Source: Acidobacteriota bacterium
GTDB taxonomy: Bacteria > Acidobacteriota > Thermoanaerobaculia > Gp7-AA8
DNA: 64,000 nucleotides
Direction of reading: 5' to 3'
Assembly (NCBI GenBank): GCA_021325515.1
Contig: JAJPHC010000037.1
Coordinates: 1 to 64,000, forward strand
Shown: in pieces, positions 1 through 8,205 of the stretch
How positions within the stretch are numbered: position 1 is the stretch's first letter
How the letters are laid out: every line of letters starts with the position of its first letter
Notes under the pieces: generated by a model
Database searches by the model: none
What the model was told of the DNA's origin: nothing
The model's input: only the letters and a program-made list of their open reading frames with translations
Made by a program: the position numbers and the translations under genes

Positions 1-84
1 CTCTCCCGATAGTTCTCTTATGCGTTGTTCGGCATCGCCGCGGTGCTTGTGACGCTGGCGGCGAGGAGGAGTCCCTATTGACTC
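1..84 (+). other. Possible 3' remnant of a preceding cassette gene
   Basis: Frame 1 is open from about position 13 to a TGA at 79-81 and encodes a short hydrophobic, alanine/leucine-rich tail, with the stop four bases before the first attC-like site. Cassette genes normally end close to their attC, so this could be the end of the previous cassette gene. An in-frame TAG at 10-12 and the window edge prevent confirmation. It may be non-coding. Confidence 0.2.
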
Positions 85-205
85 GCTCAACCTAAGAGTA
101 CGGTGCAACCGACGCCGTGCCGTTCGCTGCCATGATCGGCGTAGTATTCTGGGTGTCGCTCTTACCACGTGAAGCACGGCGCGGCTGAGCGGACGAACGT
201 TGGAC
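85..205 (+). mobile_element. attC-like integron recombination site
   Basis: The segment opens with GCTCAAC (85-91), which fits the R'' core RYYYAAC, and closes with GTTGGAC (199-205), which fits the R' core GTTRRRY. Just inside, GCAACCGACGCCGTG (105-119) can pair imperfectly with CACGGCGCGGCTGAGC (176-191), giving the nested imperfect hairpin expected of an attC. The first ~60 bases resemble the sequence at 818-870 on the other side of the gene. No integrase gene is in the window. This is pattern matching; no covariance model was run. Confidence 0.6.
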
Positions 206-805
206 GGACGTGTGCTAGACCAGCGCAAACTCCATGGTTTGCTTCTCTCGTGTGTTCTTGTAGTACGTCTACCTTTGCAAGCCGCGACACCTCAACGTGT
301 GGTTCGAGCGTTTTATAGGCAGATCGTGGCTCGCCATCCACTTGGAATTCCAGCTGGCGACGACAAAGCAGCTCTGTGGCCTCTCATGACTCCGCGTCTA
401 CGTAAGATTTTGGATGTGGCACAGGAGTGCGAAAAGGACTATTTCGCAAAACATACTTGCGAGGAGTGCAAGCCGACTTTCGGCTGGATTGAACAAGGAC
501 TCTTCTCCGGAGGAAACGAAGAGGCGCTTCCAGCGGAGGCACACGTTGTAAGTACCAAGAGCTTTGCCCACGGAACGTTCCAGGTCACGGTACGGCTTAC
601 CTATCGCGAGACGTTCGAAACATACGGAAGGCCGCCAAATCCCAAGAACCACTTCGATTGGCGCGTTTTGGTCCGGGTCCAGTGCAGCAAGGACAATTGT
701 CTCCTCGACGAGTTTCTGCGCCTCGACCCAGATACTGGCAAGGCGAGGGATGCTCTTTCCGAATCGTTCTCAGAGTGCAACGGACCGCTCTGGGTCGGTC
801 CCTGA
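200..805 (+). CDS. Exported DUF3828-like cassette protein
   Basis: This is a 201-residue frame starting with TTG at the attC cut point. GTG at 212 (197 residues) is an equally good start. The N-terminus carries a hydrophobic segment ending in Ala-Ala (about residues 14-29) that looks like a signal peptide, so the product is probably periplasmic. The body has a Cys-rich stretch (CEKDYFAKHTCEECKP) and the general look of DUF3828-type small secreted proteins. I do not recognise a function. It lies alone between two attC-like sites with no tight neighbour, which is typical of a promoterless cassette gene. Its base composition looks less GC-rich than the flanking chromosome, which supports transfer. 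The coding call is moderate and the functional call is weak. Confidence 0.6.
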   Translation: MDGRVLDQRKLHGLLLSCVLVVRLPLQAATPQRVVRAFYRQIVARHPLGIPAGDDKAALWPLMTPRLRKILDVAQECEKDYFAKHTCEECKPTFGWIEQGLFSGGNEEALPAEAHVVSTKSFAHGTFQVTVRLTYRETFETYGRPPNPKNHFDWRVLVRVQCSKDNCLLDEFLRLDPDTGKARDALSESFSECNGPLWVGP

Positions 806-817
806 ACGTACAACTAG

Positions 818-905
818 GCCTAACTCAACGGTGCACCCGACGCCATGCCGTTCGCTGCCAGGTTCTGGGTATGATCATCGTGCGCGCGTTCGAGCGCGTC
901 CCATT
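818..905 (+). mobile_element. Truncated or degenerate second attC-like site
   Basis: GCCTAAC (818-824) fits the R'' core and starts 12 bases after the cassette stop codon. The next ~45 bases (CGGTGCACCCGACGCC, then ATGCCGTTCGCTGCCA and TTCTGGGT) closely match 101-155 of the first site. No GTTRRRY core follows before the stop codon of the next gene at 921, so only the left half seems to survive. This marks the right edge of the cassette array. Confidence 0.5.
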
Positions 906-920
906 CATGGCTTCCGCTGC

Positions 921-3900
921 CTAAGTCTCCGCCAGCTCCACGGTTCCTTTGCGCTCCAGTTTTCCCCAGCCTGCGCGGATGCCGGAGATCGCCGTCTTCA
1001 GCGACTTGAGCAACACCGCATACATCAACTGGCGATAGAGGAACCTCTGCCAGAAGAGCCACACGAGTACCTTCGGATCTTCATCATCGAGCTTGAACGC
1101 AACCACAGAGCCGATGAGCTCGATCACGAAGAAGAACGCATACATCAGACCTACGACATAGAGCTGCGACATCGCCACGGGGAACGGCTGCCAGTCCTGC
1201 GTCAGATCGTGGCGCAGCAGCGCATCGACCGTCTTGCCCAGCGCCCAGAGGATCTGCAGATCGACGAGCGGCGAGAGCGCCTGATACGCGATCTGAAACA
1301 GCCACAGCGACGGAAGCATGAGCCGGCCGAACCATCCGTACCGTCCCAGCGCGCGGCGATGTTTCCAGAGGCACTGCAGCGTGCCGAAGGCCCAGCGGAA
1401 CCTCTGCTTGAACAGTGCGCGGAACGAATCCGGCGCCTCGGTATACCCGACCGCGTCCGTCTCGGTATCGACTCGCCAGCCGATGCGGCGGATCCGCCAG
1501 GTCAGATCCATGTCTTCGGCCATCGTGTCGGTCGTGTAGCCGCCGGCCTGCAGGATCGCATCGCGCCGCCACGCGCCAACGGCGCCCGGCACGACGGAGA
1601 CGGAGTTGAGGATCGAATAGGCGCGGCGATCGAGGTTCTGGCTCGTCACGTATTCGATCGCCTGCCAGTACGTCAGTGGATTGATCCGATTGCCGACTTT
1701 GACGTTGCCGGCAACCGTTCCCACCAACGGATCCGCGAAGCGGCGAATGAGCTTGCTGATCGTGTCCTTCGCGAAGATCGTGTCGGCATCGAGCGCGATG
1801 ATGATCTCGCCCGCCGCGAGCGCGATCCCGCGATTCAGAGCCGACGCCTTGCCGCCGTTCTCCTGGCGCACGAGCCGGACTCTCGCGTTCTCGCCGAACC
1901 CGCGCTCCACGGCGCCCGAGGTATCGTCGGTCGAGCCGTCATCGACGACGATGATCTCGAGCGGTCCGCTGTAATCATTCGCCAGCACCGCCTCGAGCGT
2001 TCGCCCGATTACCTTCGCTTCGTTGTAGGCCGCGATGACGACGCTCACCGGCGGACGGTAGGTCTCATCGAACGGCGGGTGATGGCGCTCTTTGTACTTC
2101 GCGACCAGCGCCATGACGGTAATGAACACGACGCGCAGCGTGCCGAGGATGATGGCGGAGATGAAGGCGATGCTGAGGAAGAGCTCGAAGAGATACATCG
2201 CCTCGAAGACGATGCGGTCGCTGGCGAGCATCAGCGTGTCCGACTTCGTCACCTTCGGATTCACGTCTTCGCGCGTCGCATTCACGAGCGCGGAGACCGT
2301 GACGAATTTCTTCCCGCGCTTCTGCAGCTCCTGAACCAGCAGCGGAATCAACTTCACCGTTTCGCTGCGATCGCCGCCGCCGTCGTGCAGCAGGATGCAG
2401 CTCCCGTGCTCCGTTTCGACCTGCTGGAGAACGGTCTGCAGCATCTCCTGCGCGGTGCGTTTGCGGATCGTTCCGTCCTCGTTGCGCTCCTCGGTCTTCC
2501 AGTCCTGCGGATCGAGAAATTCGAGGACGGTGATGTAGTTCATCTCCGATGCGGTGACGATCGGCTGCACTTCTTCGGCGGCAGTCGGCTCCGCGTCGGC
2601 GTTGTACGGCGGGCGGAAGAGCAGCGTCGAGCGATGCAGGATGCTCTGGAAGACGCGCTGCGTCGCGTTGATCTCGAACTCCGCGCGGCGCGCCGACACC
2701 GCGCCGATGTTCGGATGTGTGTAGCTGTGATTCCCGAACTCGTGGCCCTCAGCCCAGATGCGCCGCACGAGATTCGGATAGCGATCAGCGTTCTGCCCGA
2801 TGAGGAAGAACGTCGCCGGAACGTGCAGCTCCTTCAACTCGTCCAGCATCTGCGCCGTATAGGGACTCGCCGGACCGTCGTCGATCGTCAACGCGATCAG
2901 CTCAGGGTTGTAACCGCTGCGCTGGATGACATACGAGGTCGGAAATTGCTTGTACACCTCGTCGAGAAAGAGACCGGTCTGTTGATCGATCTCCATGTCT
3001 CTTTGTGCATCGCTTGGAACCGCGGCAACACGGGCGATCTCTCCGTCACCGATGAAGTCGACGTCATAGGGAAACTTGATCTCGCGCAAGGCCGCTCGAT
3101 TCGGTTTGAGCCGCAGGCGGTCCTTTCGGATGAACTTGAAAATCGATGGGTCGCACGAGCCAAGAACCCAGATCGCAACTCCGCGCGGCTTGTACGGCTC
3201 GGCAATCATCCATTCGTTCGCAGCGGTGATCGCGTCGAGCATCCAGACTTCATGCTCGACTCCGTCATCATCGACATAGAAGAACGTCGGGTTCAGCGCG
3301 ACATCGTCGAAGTCGACGATCTTTTCGGGCTTTTCACCCGGGTGGTACCTCTTGGCCGCGACGAGTGCTCCCTGATACGTGAGCGGCTCCGCCCATTCGC
3401 GGTTCTCAGCCCAGTCGTAGGCGTAATTGGCGATTCCCACCACGAGCTTCTCGCGCGGGATATCGCGCTTCGCGCGCTCGATCACCGTGCGGAACCAGTT
3501 GATCGACGAGATCGGCCCCGGCTTGCTCGTGGAACTGTGCTCGTCGTACGCCATGACGACGACGAAGTCGCAAACGTTCGACACCGCCTTCCAATCGAGC
3601 GGCTTTGGCGCCTCGAGATCCGCGCTCACGATGAGTTGCGATGACGCGAACATCACCTTGATGCGCTTCAGGAACAGGATCAGACGCGGATAGTCCTCGG
3701 GATAGAGATTCTCGAAGTCGACGTTGATGCCCTGAAAGCGATTGGCCTGGATCCACGTTCGCAACTGCAGGATGAGCTTCTCCTGCAGCACCGGATCATT
3801 CAGGAGAATGTGCGCCCGCCTGGCATCGAAGTCCGACTGCTGCGCATTGCTCAGAATGGGAACGATCTTGATGTTGCTGCCGCGGCAGATGCCGAGGACT

Positions 3901-4397
3901 TCGCGATTGTGCGGCGTCGTCTCGAGATCCCAGTCGCGAAAGTCGAGGCCCGCACCGTCGGACCGCAGGTGCACCCACGCGGGAAGCAGATGCGTCAGGT
4001 TGTCCTGGTTCGCGCGCAGGGAATGGAGGCCGGTCTCCTGCCACGGTGCGTAGAACGCGGCGACGATTCCGTTGTCCGGCACCGGCACCTGCGCAGCCGC
4101 TTTGTCCTGCGCGGCCTGCTGATCCTTGCGGATCTGTGCGAACAGCTTGTCTCGATATTTTCGCTGCTCGTATTGCTGCAGCCGCGACATCCGCCGCGGC
4201 AGCCGAACCGCACGGCGGAGTGTTCGCTTCAGTTCCGACGTGAGTCCCGGCATGTCGGGAAGGAACGGCGTCGACGAGAGACTGATGAGGAACAGGCTGA
4301 CGACGACGACAGACAGGAGTCCGAGGATCGTGGAGATCCGTTTGATCCACCACCATCGCTTGCGCGAGGGGTCGAAGAAGATTGCCCTATCGGACAC
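921..4397 (-). CDS. GH18-like / polysaccharide deacetylase / GT2 glycosyltransferase fusion
   Basis: This 1158-residue membrane protein combines three enzyme modules. After an N-terminal transmembrane segment (~20-40), a GH18-like glycosidase domain (~110-440) carries VDFE with D227 and E229 in the DxE position. A NodB deacetylase (~500-710) follows, with TIDDGP (D506, D507) and HSYTHP (H557, H561) as the metal-binding residues. A membrane span (~735-765) leads into a processive GT2 domain (~785-1010) with DDGSTDD, DAD (870-872), ED (961-962) and QRFRW (998-1002), then C-terminal membrane helices. The GT2 resembles PgaC/cellulose synthase-type polymerases; the other two resemble PgaB-type modification. 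The likely role is synthesis, partial deacetylation and trimming of a beta-linked amino-sugar polymer at the inner membrane. All key motifs are present. The polymer is unknown. Confidence 0.9.
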   Translation of the reverse strand: MSDRAIFFDPSRKRWWWIKRISTILGLLSVVVVSLFLISLSSTPFLPDMPGLTSELKRTLRRAVRLPRRMSRLQQYEQRKYRDKLFAQIRKDQQAAQDKAAAQVPVPDNGIVAAFYAPWQETGLHSLRANQDNLTHLLPAWVHLRSDGAGLDFRDWDLETTPHNREVLGICRGSNIKIVPILSNAQQSDFDARRAHILLNDPVLQEKLILQLRTWIQANRFQGINVDFENLYPEDYPRLILFLKRIKVMFASSQLIVSADLEAPKPLDWKAVSNVCDFVVVMAYDEHSSTSKPGPISSINWFRTVIERAKRDIPREKLVVGIANYAYDWAENREWAEPLTYQGALVAAKRYHPGEKPEKIVDFDDVALNPTFFYVDDDGVEHEVWMLDAITAANEWMIAEPYKPRGVAIWVLGSCDPSIFKFIRKDRLRLKPNRAALREIKFPYDVDFIGDGEIARVAAVPSDAQRDMEIDQQTGLFLDEVYKQFPTSYVIQRSGYNPELIALTIDDGPASPYTAQMLDELKELHVPATFFLIGQNADRYPNLVRRIWAEGHEFGNHSYTHPNIGAVSARRAEFEINATQRVFQSILHRSTLLFRPPYNADAEPTAAEEVQPIVTASEMNYITVLEFLDPQDWKTEERNEDGTIRKRTAQEMLQTVLQQVETEHGSCILLHDGGGDRSETVKLIPLLVQELQKRGKKFVTVSALVNATREDVNPKVTKSDTLMLASDRIVFEAMYLFELFLSIAFISAIILGTLRVVFITVMALVAKYKERHHPPFDETYRPPVSVVIAAYNEAKVIGRTLEAVLANDYSGPLEIIVVDDGSTDDTSGAVERGFGENARVRLVRQENGGKASALNRGIALAAGEIIIALDADTIFAKDTISKLIRRFADPLVGTVAGNVKVGNRINPLTYWQAIEYVTSQNLDRRAYSILNSVSVVPGAVGAWRRDAILQAGGYTTDTMAEDMDLTWRIRRIGWRVDTETDAVGYTEAPDSFRALFKQRFRWAFGTLQCLWKHRRALGRYGWFGRLMLPSLWLFQIAYQALSPLVDLQILWALGKTVDALLRHDLTQDWQPFPVAMSQLYVVGLMYAFFFVIELIGSVVAFKLDDEDPKVLVWLFWQRFLYRQLMYAVLLKSLKTAISGIRAGWGKLERKGTVELAET

Positions 4398-4523
4398 GGC
4401 GAGTCATCTAAACAATTGTGGAGGTGACAGTCATCCTGGAAAACCGCGATTGCTGGCGGCCGCTACGATACGTCTCCGCCGGCGCAACGCAACCGAAACG
4501 CGGAATTCTCGTACATCCTGATC

Positions 4524-5462
4524 ATGACTGAAACACTCATCGAAGTGCGAGCACTTCGAAAGGAGTATGCGTCGCGGGTCGGCAAGCCGCGCATCATCGC
4601 ACTCGATGGCATCGATTTCACCGTTCGCGCCGGCGAGTTGTTCGGCCTCCTAGGGCCGAACGGCGCCGGCAAGACGACGACGGTGAAGATCCTCCTCGGA
4701 TTGACGGCACCGGGCGCGGGAACCGCGTTCATCGGCGGTCTCCCCGTCAGCAATCCCGAGAGCCGGCGCCACACCGGATATCTGCCCGAAGGCCACAAGA
4801 TCCCGAACTATCTGACCGCGCGCCAGGCGATGACGATCTTCGGACGAATGTCGGGCATGTCCTCGAACGACATCAAGGAACGCGTTCCCGCATTGCTGGA
4901 GCGCGTCGGCCTGGCGCAATGGGCCGACATCCGCATCAGAAAGTTCTCGAAAGGGATGACGCAGCGGCTCGGGCTCGCTTGTGCGCTGGTTCATCGCCCG
5001 AATGTGCTGCTGCTCGACGAGCCGACGGATGGTGTCGATCCCGTGGGACGCCGCGAGATCCGCGATCTGCTCCGCGAAGAGGCAAAGAACGGCACGGCCG
5101 TGCTGCTCAACTCCCACCTGCTCTCGGAGATGGAGCTGACGTGCGATCGCGTCGCGGTGCTGCGCAAAGGAAAAGTCGCCGCGGAAGGGACGATCGACGA
5201 GCTGACGAGGCGGACGGCGAAGTACCGGATGATCGCGACTCCGGTCGATGAGCCGCTGCTGGCGATGTTCCGCGAGACGGGGGCCGGCGTCGAGCGCGTC
5301 AACGGCCATCTCGAGCTGTCGGTGAACGATCTCCAGCATCTCAACGCGCTGGTGGATGGCCTCCGGTCACGCGGCGGCATGCTGCAGGAGCTGTCGCAGA
5401 TGCGATCGACGCTGGAAGACGTCTTCGTCGATCTGGTGAAGACGGAGGGGCAGCAGTCATGA
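4524..5462 (+). CDS. ABC transporter ATP-binding protein (ABC-2 type)
   Basis: This 312-residue nucleotide-binding subunit couples ATP hydrolysis to the membrane protein encoded next. Walker A (GPNGAGKTTT) lies near residue 43, the signature region reads FSKGMTQRLGLA, and Walker B (VLLLDEPTDGVDP) follows, with the D-loop and an H-loop in LLNSHLLSEME. The C-terminal ~90 residues form the accessory domain usual in CcmA/NatA-like subunits. The stop codon overlaps the start of the permease gene (ATGA), so the two are translationally coupled. The substrate cannot be read from the sequence; drug, lipid or gliding-type exporters are all possible. Confidence 0.93.
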   Translation: MTETLIEVRALRKEYASRVGKPRIIALDGIDFTVRAGELFGLLGPNGAGKTTTVKILLGLTAPGAGTAFIGGLPVSNPESRRHTGYLPEGHKIPNYLTARQAMTIFGRMSGMSSNDIKERVPALLERVGLAQWADIRIRKFSKGMTQRLGLACALVHRPNVLLLDEPTDGVDPVGRREIRDLLREEAKNGTAVLLNSHLLSEMELTCDRVAVLRKGKVAAEGTIDELTRRTAKYRMIATPVDEPLLAMFRETGAGVERVNGHLELSVNDLQHLNALVDGLRSRGGMLQELSQMRSTLEDVFVDLVKTEGQQS

Positions 5463-6313
5463 GAGTGGTCTGGGCGAACATCGAAGATGTCTGGCGCGAG
5501 GCGGCGGCGCGCTGGACACTCATCACGTACTTCATTTTATCGACTATTTTTATCGTCATATTTGCGTCAGCCGTTAACCTCGACATTGTCGATGGCGCTC
5601 TGGCCGGAGCGCGGCTCTTCGGCAAGGACGTCGAGATGCGCGGCGGCGGGATCGGGATCGAGCAGCTGGTGATGTACTCCGAGCTCGTGTTCTCGATCAT
5701 CATCTACGGCTTCAGCGTGCTCCTGGCGGTGTTCGCGACGGCGCACCTCGTGCCACGCATGCAGGAGAAGGGAACGGTCGATCTCTATCTGTCGCGTCCC
5801 GTTTCGCGCCCGGCGCTTCTGCTCTCGCGCTACGTGGCCGGGCTGCTGCTGGCGGCGTCGAACGTCGTCTATCTGACGGGCGCGATCTGGTTCATCGTCG
5901 CCTGGAAAACGCACATCTTCAATCCGCGGTTCCTTCTGTCGGGCGTGATCATGATGTTCGTGATCGCGGCGCTGCTGGCGTTCGCGTTTCTGGTCGGCAC
6001 GATCACGTCGTCGACCGCGGTGTCGATCATGAGCAGCTACGCACTCTGCCTGATGTCGATCTTCCTCTCCATCGTGCACGGAAGGATCGACGCGGTCTTC
6101 TCGCACGACTGGCTGGCCGCGGTGGTCGACGGGCTGTACTGGATCGTTCCCAAGGCCTGGGAGCTGGGGGGAAGCGTCGCCGCGTACGTCACCGGTCCGA
6201 TTTCGCACATGAAGATTCCGGCGCCGGGGCTGAGCGCATTCGTAAGCACGGGCATGTTCGGCATCACCTGTCTGGTCCTCGCGGTCTGGCGCTTCCAGAA
6301 AAAGGAGTTTTAA
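5459..6313 (+). CDS. ABC-2 family transporter permease
   Basis: This 284-residue integral membrane protein has about six hydrophobic segments: one near residues 20-42 (ITYFILSTIFIVIF), a pair around 75-100 and 120-145, two more around 155-190, and a C-terminal helix (FGITCLVLAVWRF). This is the layout of NosY/ABC-2 permeases. A long loop after the first helix is probably extracytoplasmic. It overlaps the ATPase gene by four bases and forms its transport channel. A ribosome binding site for the next gene (AAGGAG) sits in its last codons, so the three genes are probably one operon. Confidence 0.88.
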   Translation: MRVVWANIEDVWREAAARWTLITYFILSTIFIVIFASAVNLDIVDGALAGARLFGKDVEMRGGGIGIEQLVMYSELVFSIIIYGFSVLLAVFATAHLVPRMQEKGTVDLYLSRPVSRPALLLSRYVAGLLLAASNVVYLTGAIWFIVAWKTHIFNPRFLLSGVIMMFVIAALLAFAFLVGTITSSTAVSIMSSYALCLMSIFLSIVHGRIDAVFSHDWLAAVVDGLYWIVPKAWELGGSVAAYVTGPISHMKIPAPGLSAFVSTGMFGITCLVLAVWRFQKKEF

Positions 6314-6315
6314 AA

Positions 6316-7290
6316 ATGAAGATCGAAATGCGTCATGCTTTTGCTGCAGCAATATTGGCTCTCGCGCCGTTCGCCATCGGGGCGGAGCAAGGCGGCGCGA
6401 TGTCTCTCGTTCCGCGCGATGCGGTCAGCGTCGGCGTCGTCCATCTCGCCGAGATGCGCACGAGCCCTCTGTCCGCGATGCTGTTCAAGCAGACGGACAG
6501 CGTCAGCGCGCACGGCGATGCGGAGCGCTTCCTCAACGACGCCGGCCTGCAGCCGTCGAAGGACATCGACCTGGTCGTCGTTGCGCTGACTCCCGTGTCC
6601 GCGCTCGGCACCGACAGCCGGACGCTCGTCGCTGCGGAAGGGCGATTCAACACCGATCGTCTGAAGCAGGCGCTGAGATCGCGCGGCGTCGCCGAGAAGA
6701 AGACGGACCACGGGTCGTATTTCCTGCTGCCGGAGGGCGACAAGGAGAAGGATGGCCGCGGCGCCGTCGCGTTCGCCGATGCGCATCTCGCGATCGCCGG
6801 CGATGAAGCGTCGGTCGTTCAGGCGCTGGCCGACCGCGCCAGCGGCGGCACCGCCTTCACCACCGCCGGCGGCCTCGCGCACGAGCTGCGGCGAATCGAT
6901 CCGCACGCGACGGCGTGGGCGCTCGTCGACGTCACGCGCGCGCAGCGCCTGGCCAACGCTCCGCACATCGGAAGCCGAACTTCATCCGCGCAGCAGATCA
7001 ACGCGGCGCTCAACCATGTCTCGACCGTTGCTCTCTGGGCTGTCGACGGCGGCAGCGAGCTTCGTCTCGGCGGCTTCGGTGTCGCGAACGATGCCGAGAC
7101 GCTGCAGCTTCTCGAAGACACCCTTCGCGGTGGTCTCGCCGCGCTGCGCCTCGCCGTGCAGGACAAGTCTCCCGATCTCGTCTCGGTGCTGCGCCGTTTC
7201 GATGTGAAGCGAACGGATGATTCGGTGACGATCAGCGGGTCGGTGCCGGCGGAGTCCTTGAAGAAGTTGTCGGAGAATCACACGCGGTAG
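6316..7290 (+). CDS. Secreted protein of unknown function
   Basis: This 324-residue protein starts with a signal peptide (hydrophobic core AFAAAILALAPFAIGA, residues 8-23) and is otherwise soluble, so it is probably periplasmic. A perfectly placed AAGGAG precedes the ATG at 6316. It begins three bases after the ABC permease and is likely co-transcribed with it, which hints at an accessory role for that exporter. The mature part alternates short beta-like segments with Asp/Thr-rich turns and has no catalytic motif, membrane span or cysteine pattern that I recognise. It resembles DUF3352-type proteins only in general style. Confidence 0.8.
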   Translation: MKIEMRHAFAAAILALAPFAIGAEQGGAMSLVPRDAVSVGVVHLAEMRTSPLSAMLFKQTDSVSAHGDAERFLNDAGLQPSKDIDLVVVALTPVSALGTDSRTLVAAEGRFNTDRLKQALRSRGVAEKKTDHGSYFLLPEGDKEKDGRGAVAFADAHLAIAGDEASVVQALADRASGGTAFTTAGGLAHELRRIDPHATAWALVDVTRAQRLANAPHIGSRTSSAQQINAALNHVSTVALWAVDGGSELRLGGFGVANDAETLQLLEDTLRGGLAALRLAVQDKSPDLVSVLRRFDVKRTDDSVTISGSVPAESLKKLSENHTR

Positions 7291-7295
7291 GCAGC

Positions 7296-7343
7296 GGGAC
7301 AGGCGGGGGCGCGCGGGGGACAGGCGGGGGCGCCTGTCCTACA
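7296..7343. repeat. REP-like palindromic repeat (copy 1)
   Basis: Two head-to-tail copies of GGGACAGGCGGGGGCGC lie here. The second continues into CGCCTGTCCTACA, so ACAGGCG...CGCCTGT forms a hairpin. The same unit occurs again at 46332-46390. The last bases overlap the stop codon of the esterase gene at 7339-7341. This size, pairing and intergenic placement fit REP elements moved by RAYT transposases. No such transposase is in the window. Confidence 0.75.
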
Positions 7344-8046
7344 CGAAGCGGCGCAGATGCTCCCGCCACCAGGGCCAGTCGTGACCAAACACGCCGGGCC
7401 AGATCTCGAGGTAGTTCGGGATGCCTTTGTTCCAGAGCAACTGGCTGAAGTCATGGCTCTTCTGCACGATCGAGTCGTACTGGCCGGTCGCAATGATCCA
7501 GTTCACGCGCGACAGCTTGCCGACCCACTCGCCGTTCATGTTGGGGATATAGGCGACGGGACAGTTGAAATAGCAGTTGTCGTCCCACCAGCCGTCGAGC
7601 TGCGGCGCGATGTCGAAAATGCCGGAGAAGAGAATCGCACGGCTCACGACATCGGGATAGCGCGCCGCGAAATTCGCCGCGTGATACCCGCCGAAGCTCG
7701 CGCCGTAGACCGCCAGATCACCGCGCTGCGCACGGTTGAAGATGTAAGGCACCAGCTCGTTGCGAAGGTACGAGTCGTAATGCGTGTGCCGGACGGCCCG
7801 CAGCGCCGGATGAATGTGCTTGTTGTACCAGCTCTCGTTGTTGACCGTGTCGACCAGCACGAGCTGAATCTCGCCGCGATCCACTTTGTCCGAGAGCGAG
7901 TCCGCAAGGTGGAAGTCCTCGTTCTCGTAGAACCGGCCGGCCGACGTCGGAAAGAGAATCACCGGCCGGCCGAACTTCCCGAACCAGAGAAACTCCATCT
8001 CCCGATTCAGGGAGGGTGAGAACCAGCGGACGTATTCTCTGTACAT
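7339..8046 (-). CDS. Esterase-family alpha/beta hydrolase
   Basis: This 235-residue cytoplasmic hydrolase has no signal peptide. The nucleophile elbow GASFGG puts the catalytic Ser at residue 117. A likely acid lies in IATGQYD, and the C-terminal GHDWPWW supplies the His, so the full triad is present in family order. It resembles the esterase/FrmB-like group (COG0627/COG4947). It is divergent from an ATP-grasp gene 160 bases away. Esterases of this type are recurrent neighbours of ATP-grasp and carboxylate-amine ligase genes, so it may remove an ester or blocked product of that pathway (inference). Its stop codon lies inside a REP-like element, implying the element inserted at or reshaped the gene end. 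Confidence 0.85.
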   Translation of the reverse strand: MYREYVRWFSPSLNREMEFLWFGKFGRPVILFPTSAGRFYENEDFHLADSLSDKVDRGEIQLVLVDTVNNESWYNKHIHPALRAVRHTHYDSYLRNELVPYIFNRAQRGDLAVYGASFGGYHAANFAARYPDVVSRAILFSGIFDIAPQLDGWWDDNCYFNCPVAYIPNMNGEWVGKLSRVNWIIATGQYDSIVQKSHDFSQLLWNKGIPNYLEIWPGVFGHDWPWWREHLRRFV

Positions 8047-8053
8047 AAAAGCT

Positions 8054-8139
8054 CAAATTAAAAATGTCGAATTGCGAACTGAAAATGATGGTGTTTCTGT
8101 GTGCTGGTTTTGCGTCGTCAATTCGTAATTTTTAATTTG
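8054..8139. repeat. AT-rich 21-bp inverted repeat in a divergent intergenic region
   Basis: The arms 8054-8074 and 8119-8139 match at 19 of 21 positions when one is reverse-complemented (core CAAATTAAAAAT...CGAATTG), with a 44-base spacer. It is one of the very few AT-rich stretches here and sits between the divergent esterase and ATP-grasp genes. It could be a small non-autonomous insertion, a shared regulatory site, or a long stem-loop. I see no coding capacity in it. Confidence 0.6.
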
Positions 8140-8205
8140 CATCCCGCCGGGGTTTGTCCTCGGCCTGCCGATTCTATACGATCCCTTTCACGGAGAACCC
8201 AACGC

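Noticed and set aside
564-3644. A 1026-codon open frame on the plus strand opposite the polysaccharide fusion gene.
   Set aside because: Its product is an Arg/His/Asp-rich string with no domain, and it mirrors the codon bias of the real minus-strand gene, which has intact catalytic motifs throughout. The same explains the long plus-strand frame at 31627-34509 opposite the TonB receptor.
7296-7343. The repeated GC-rich units as a CRISPR fragment.
   Set aside because: Only two units are present with no regular unique spacers, and each is itself palindromic and recurs far away. REP is the better reading.
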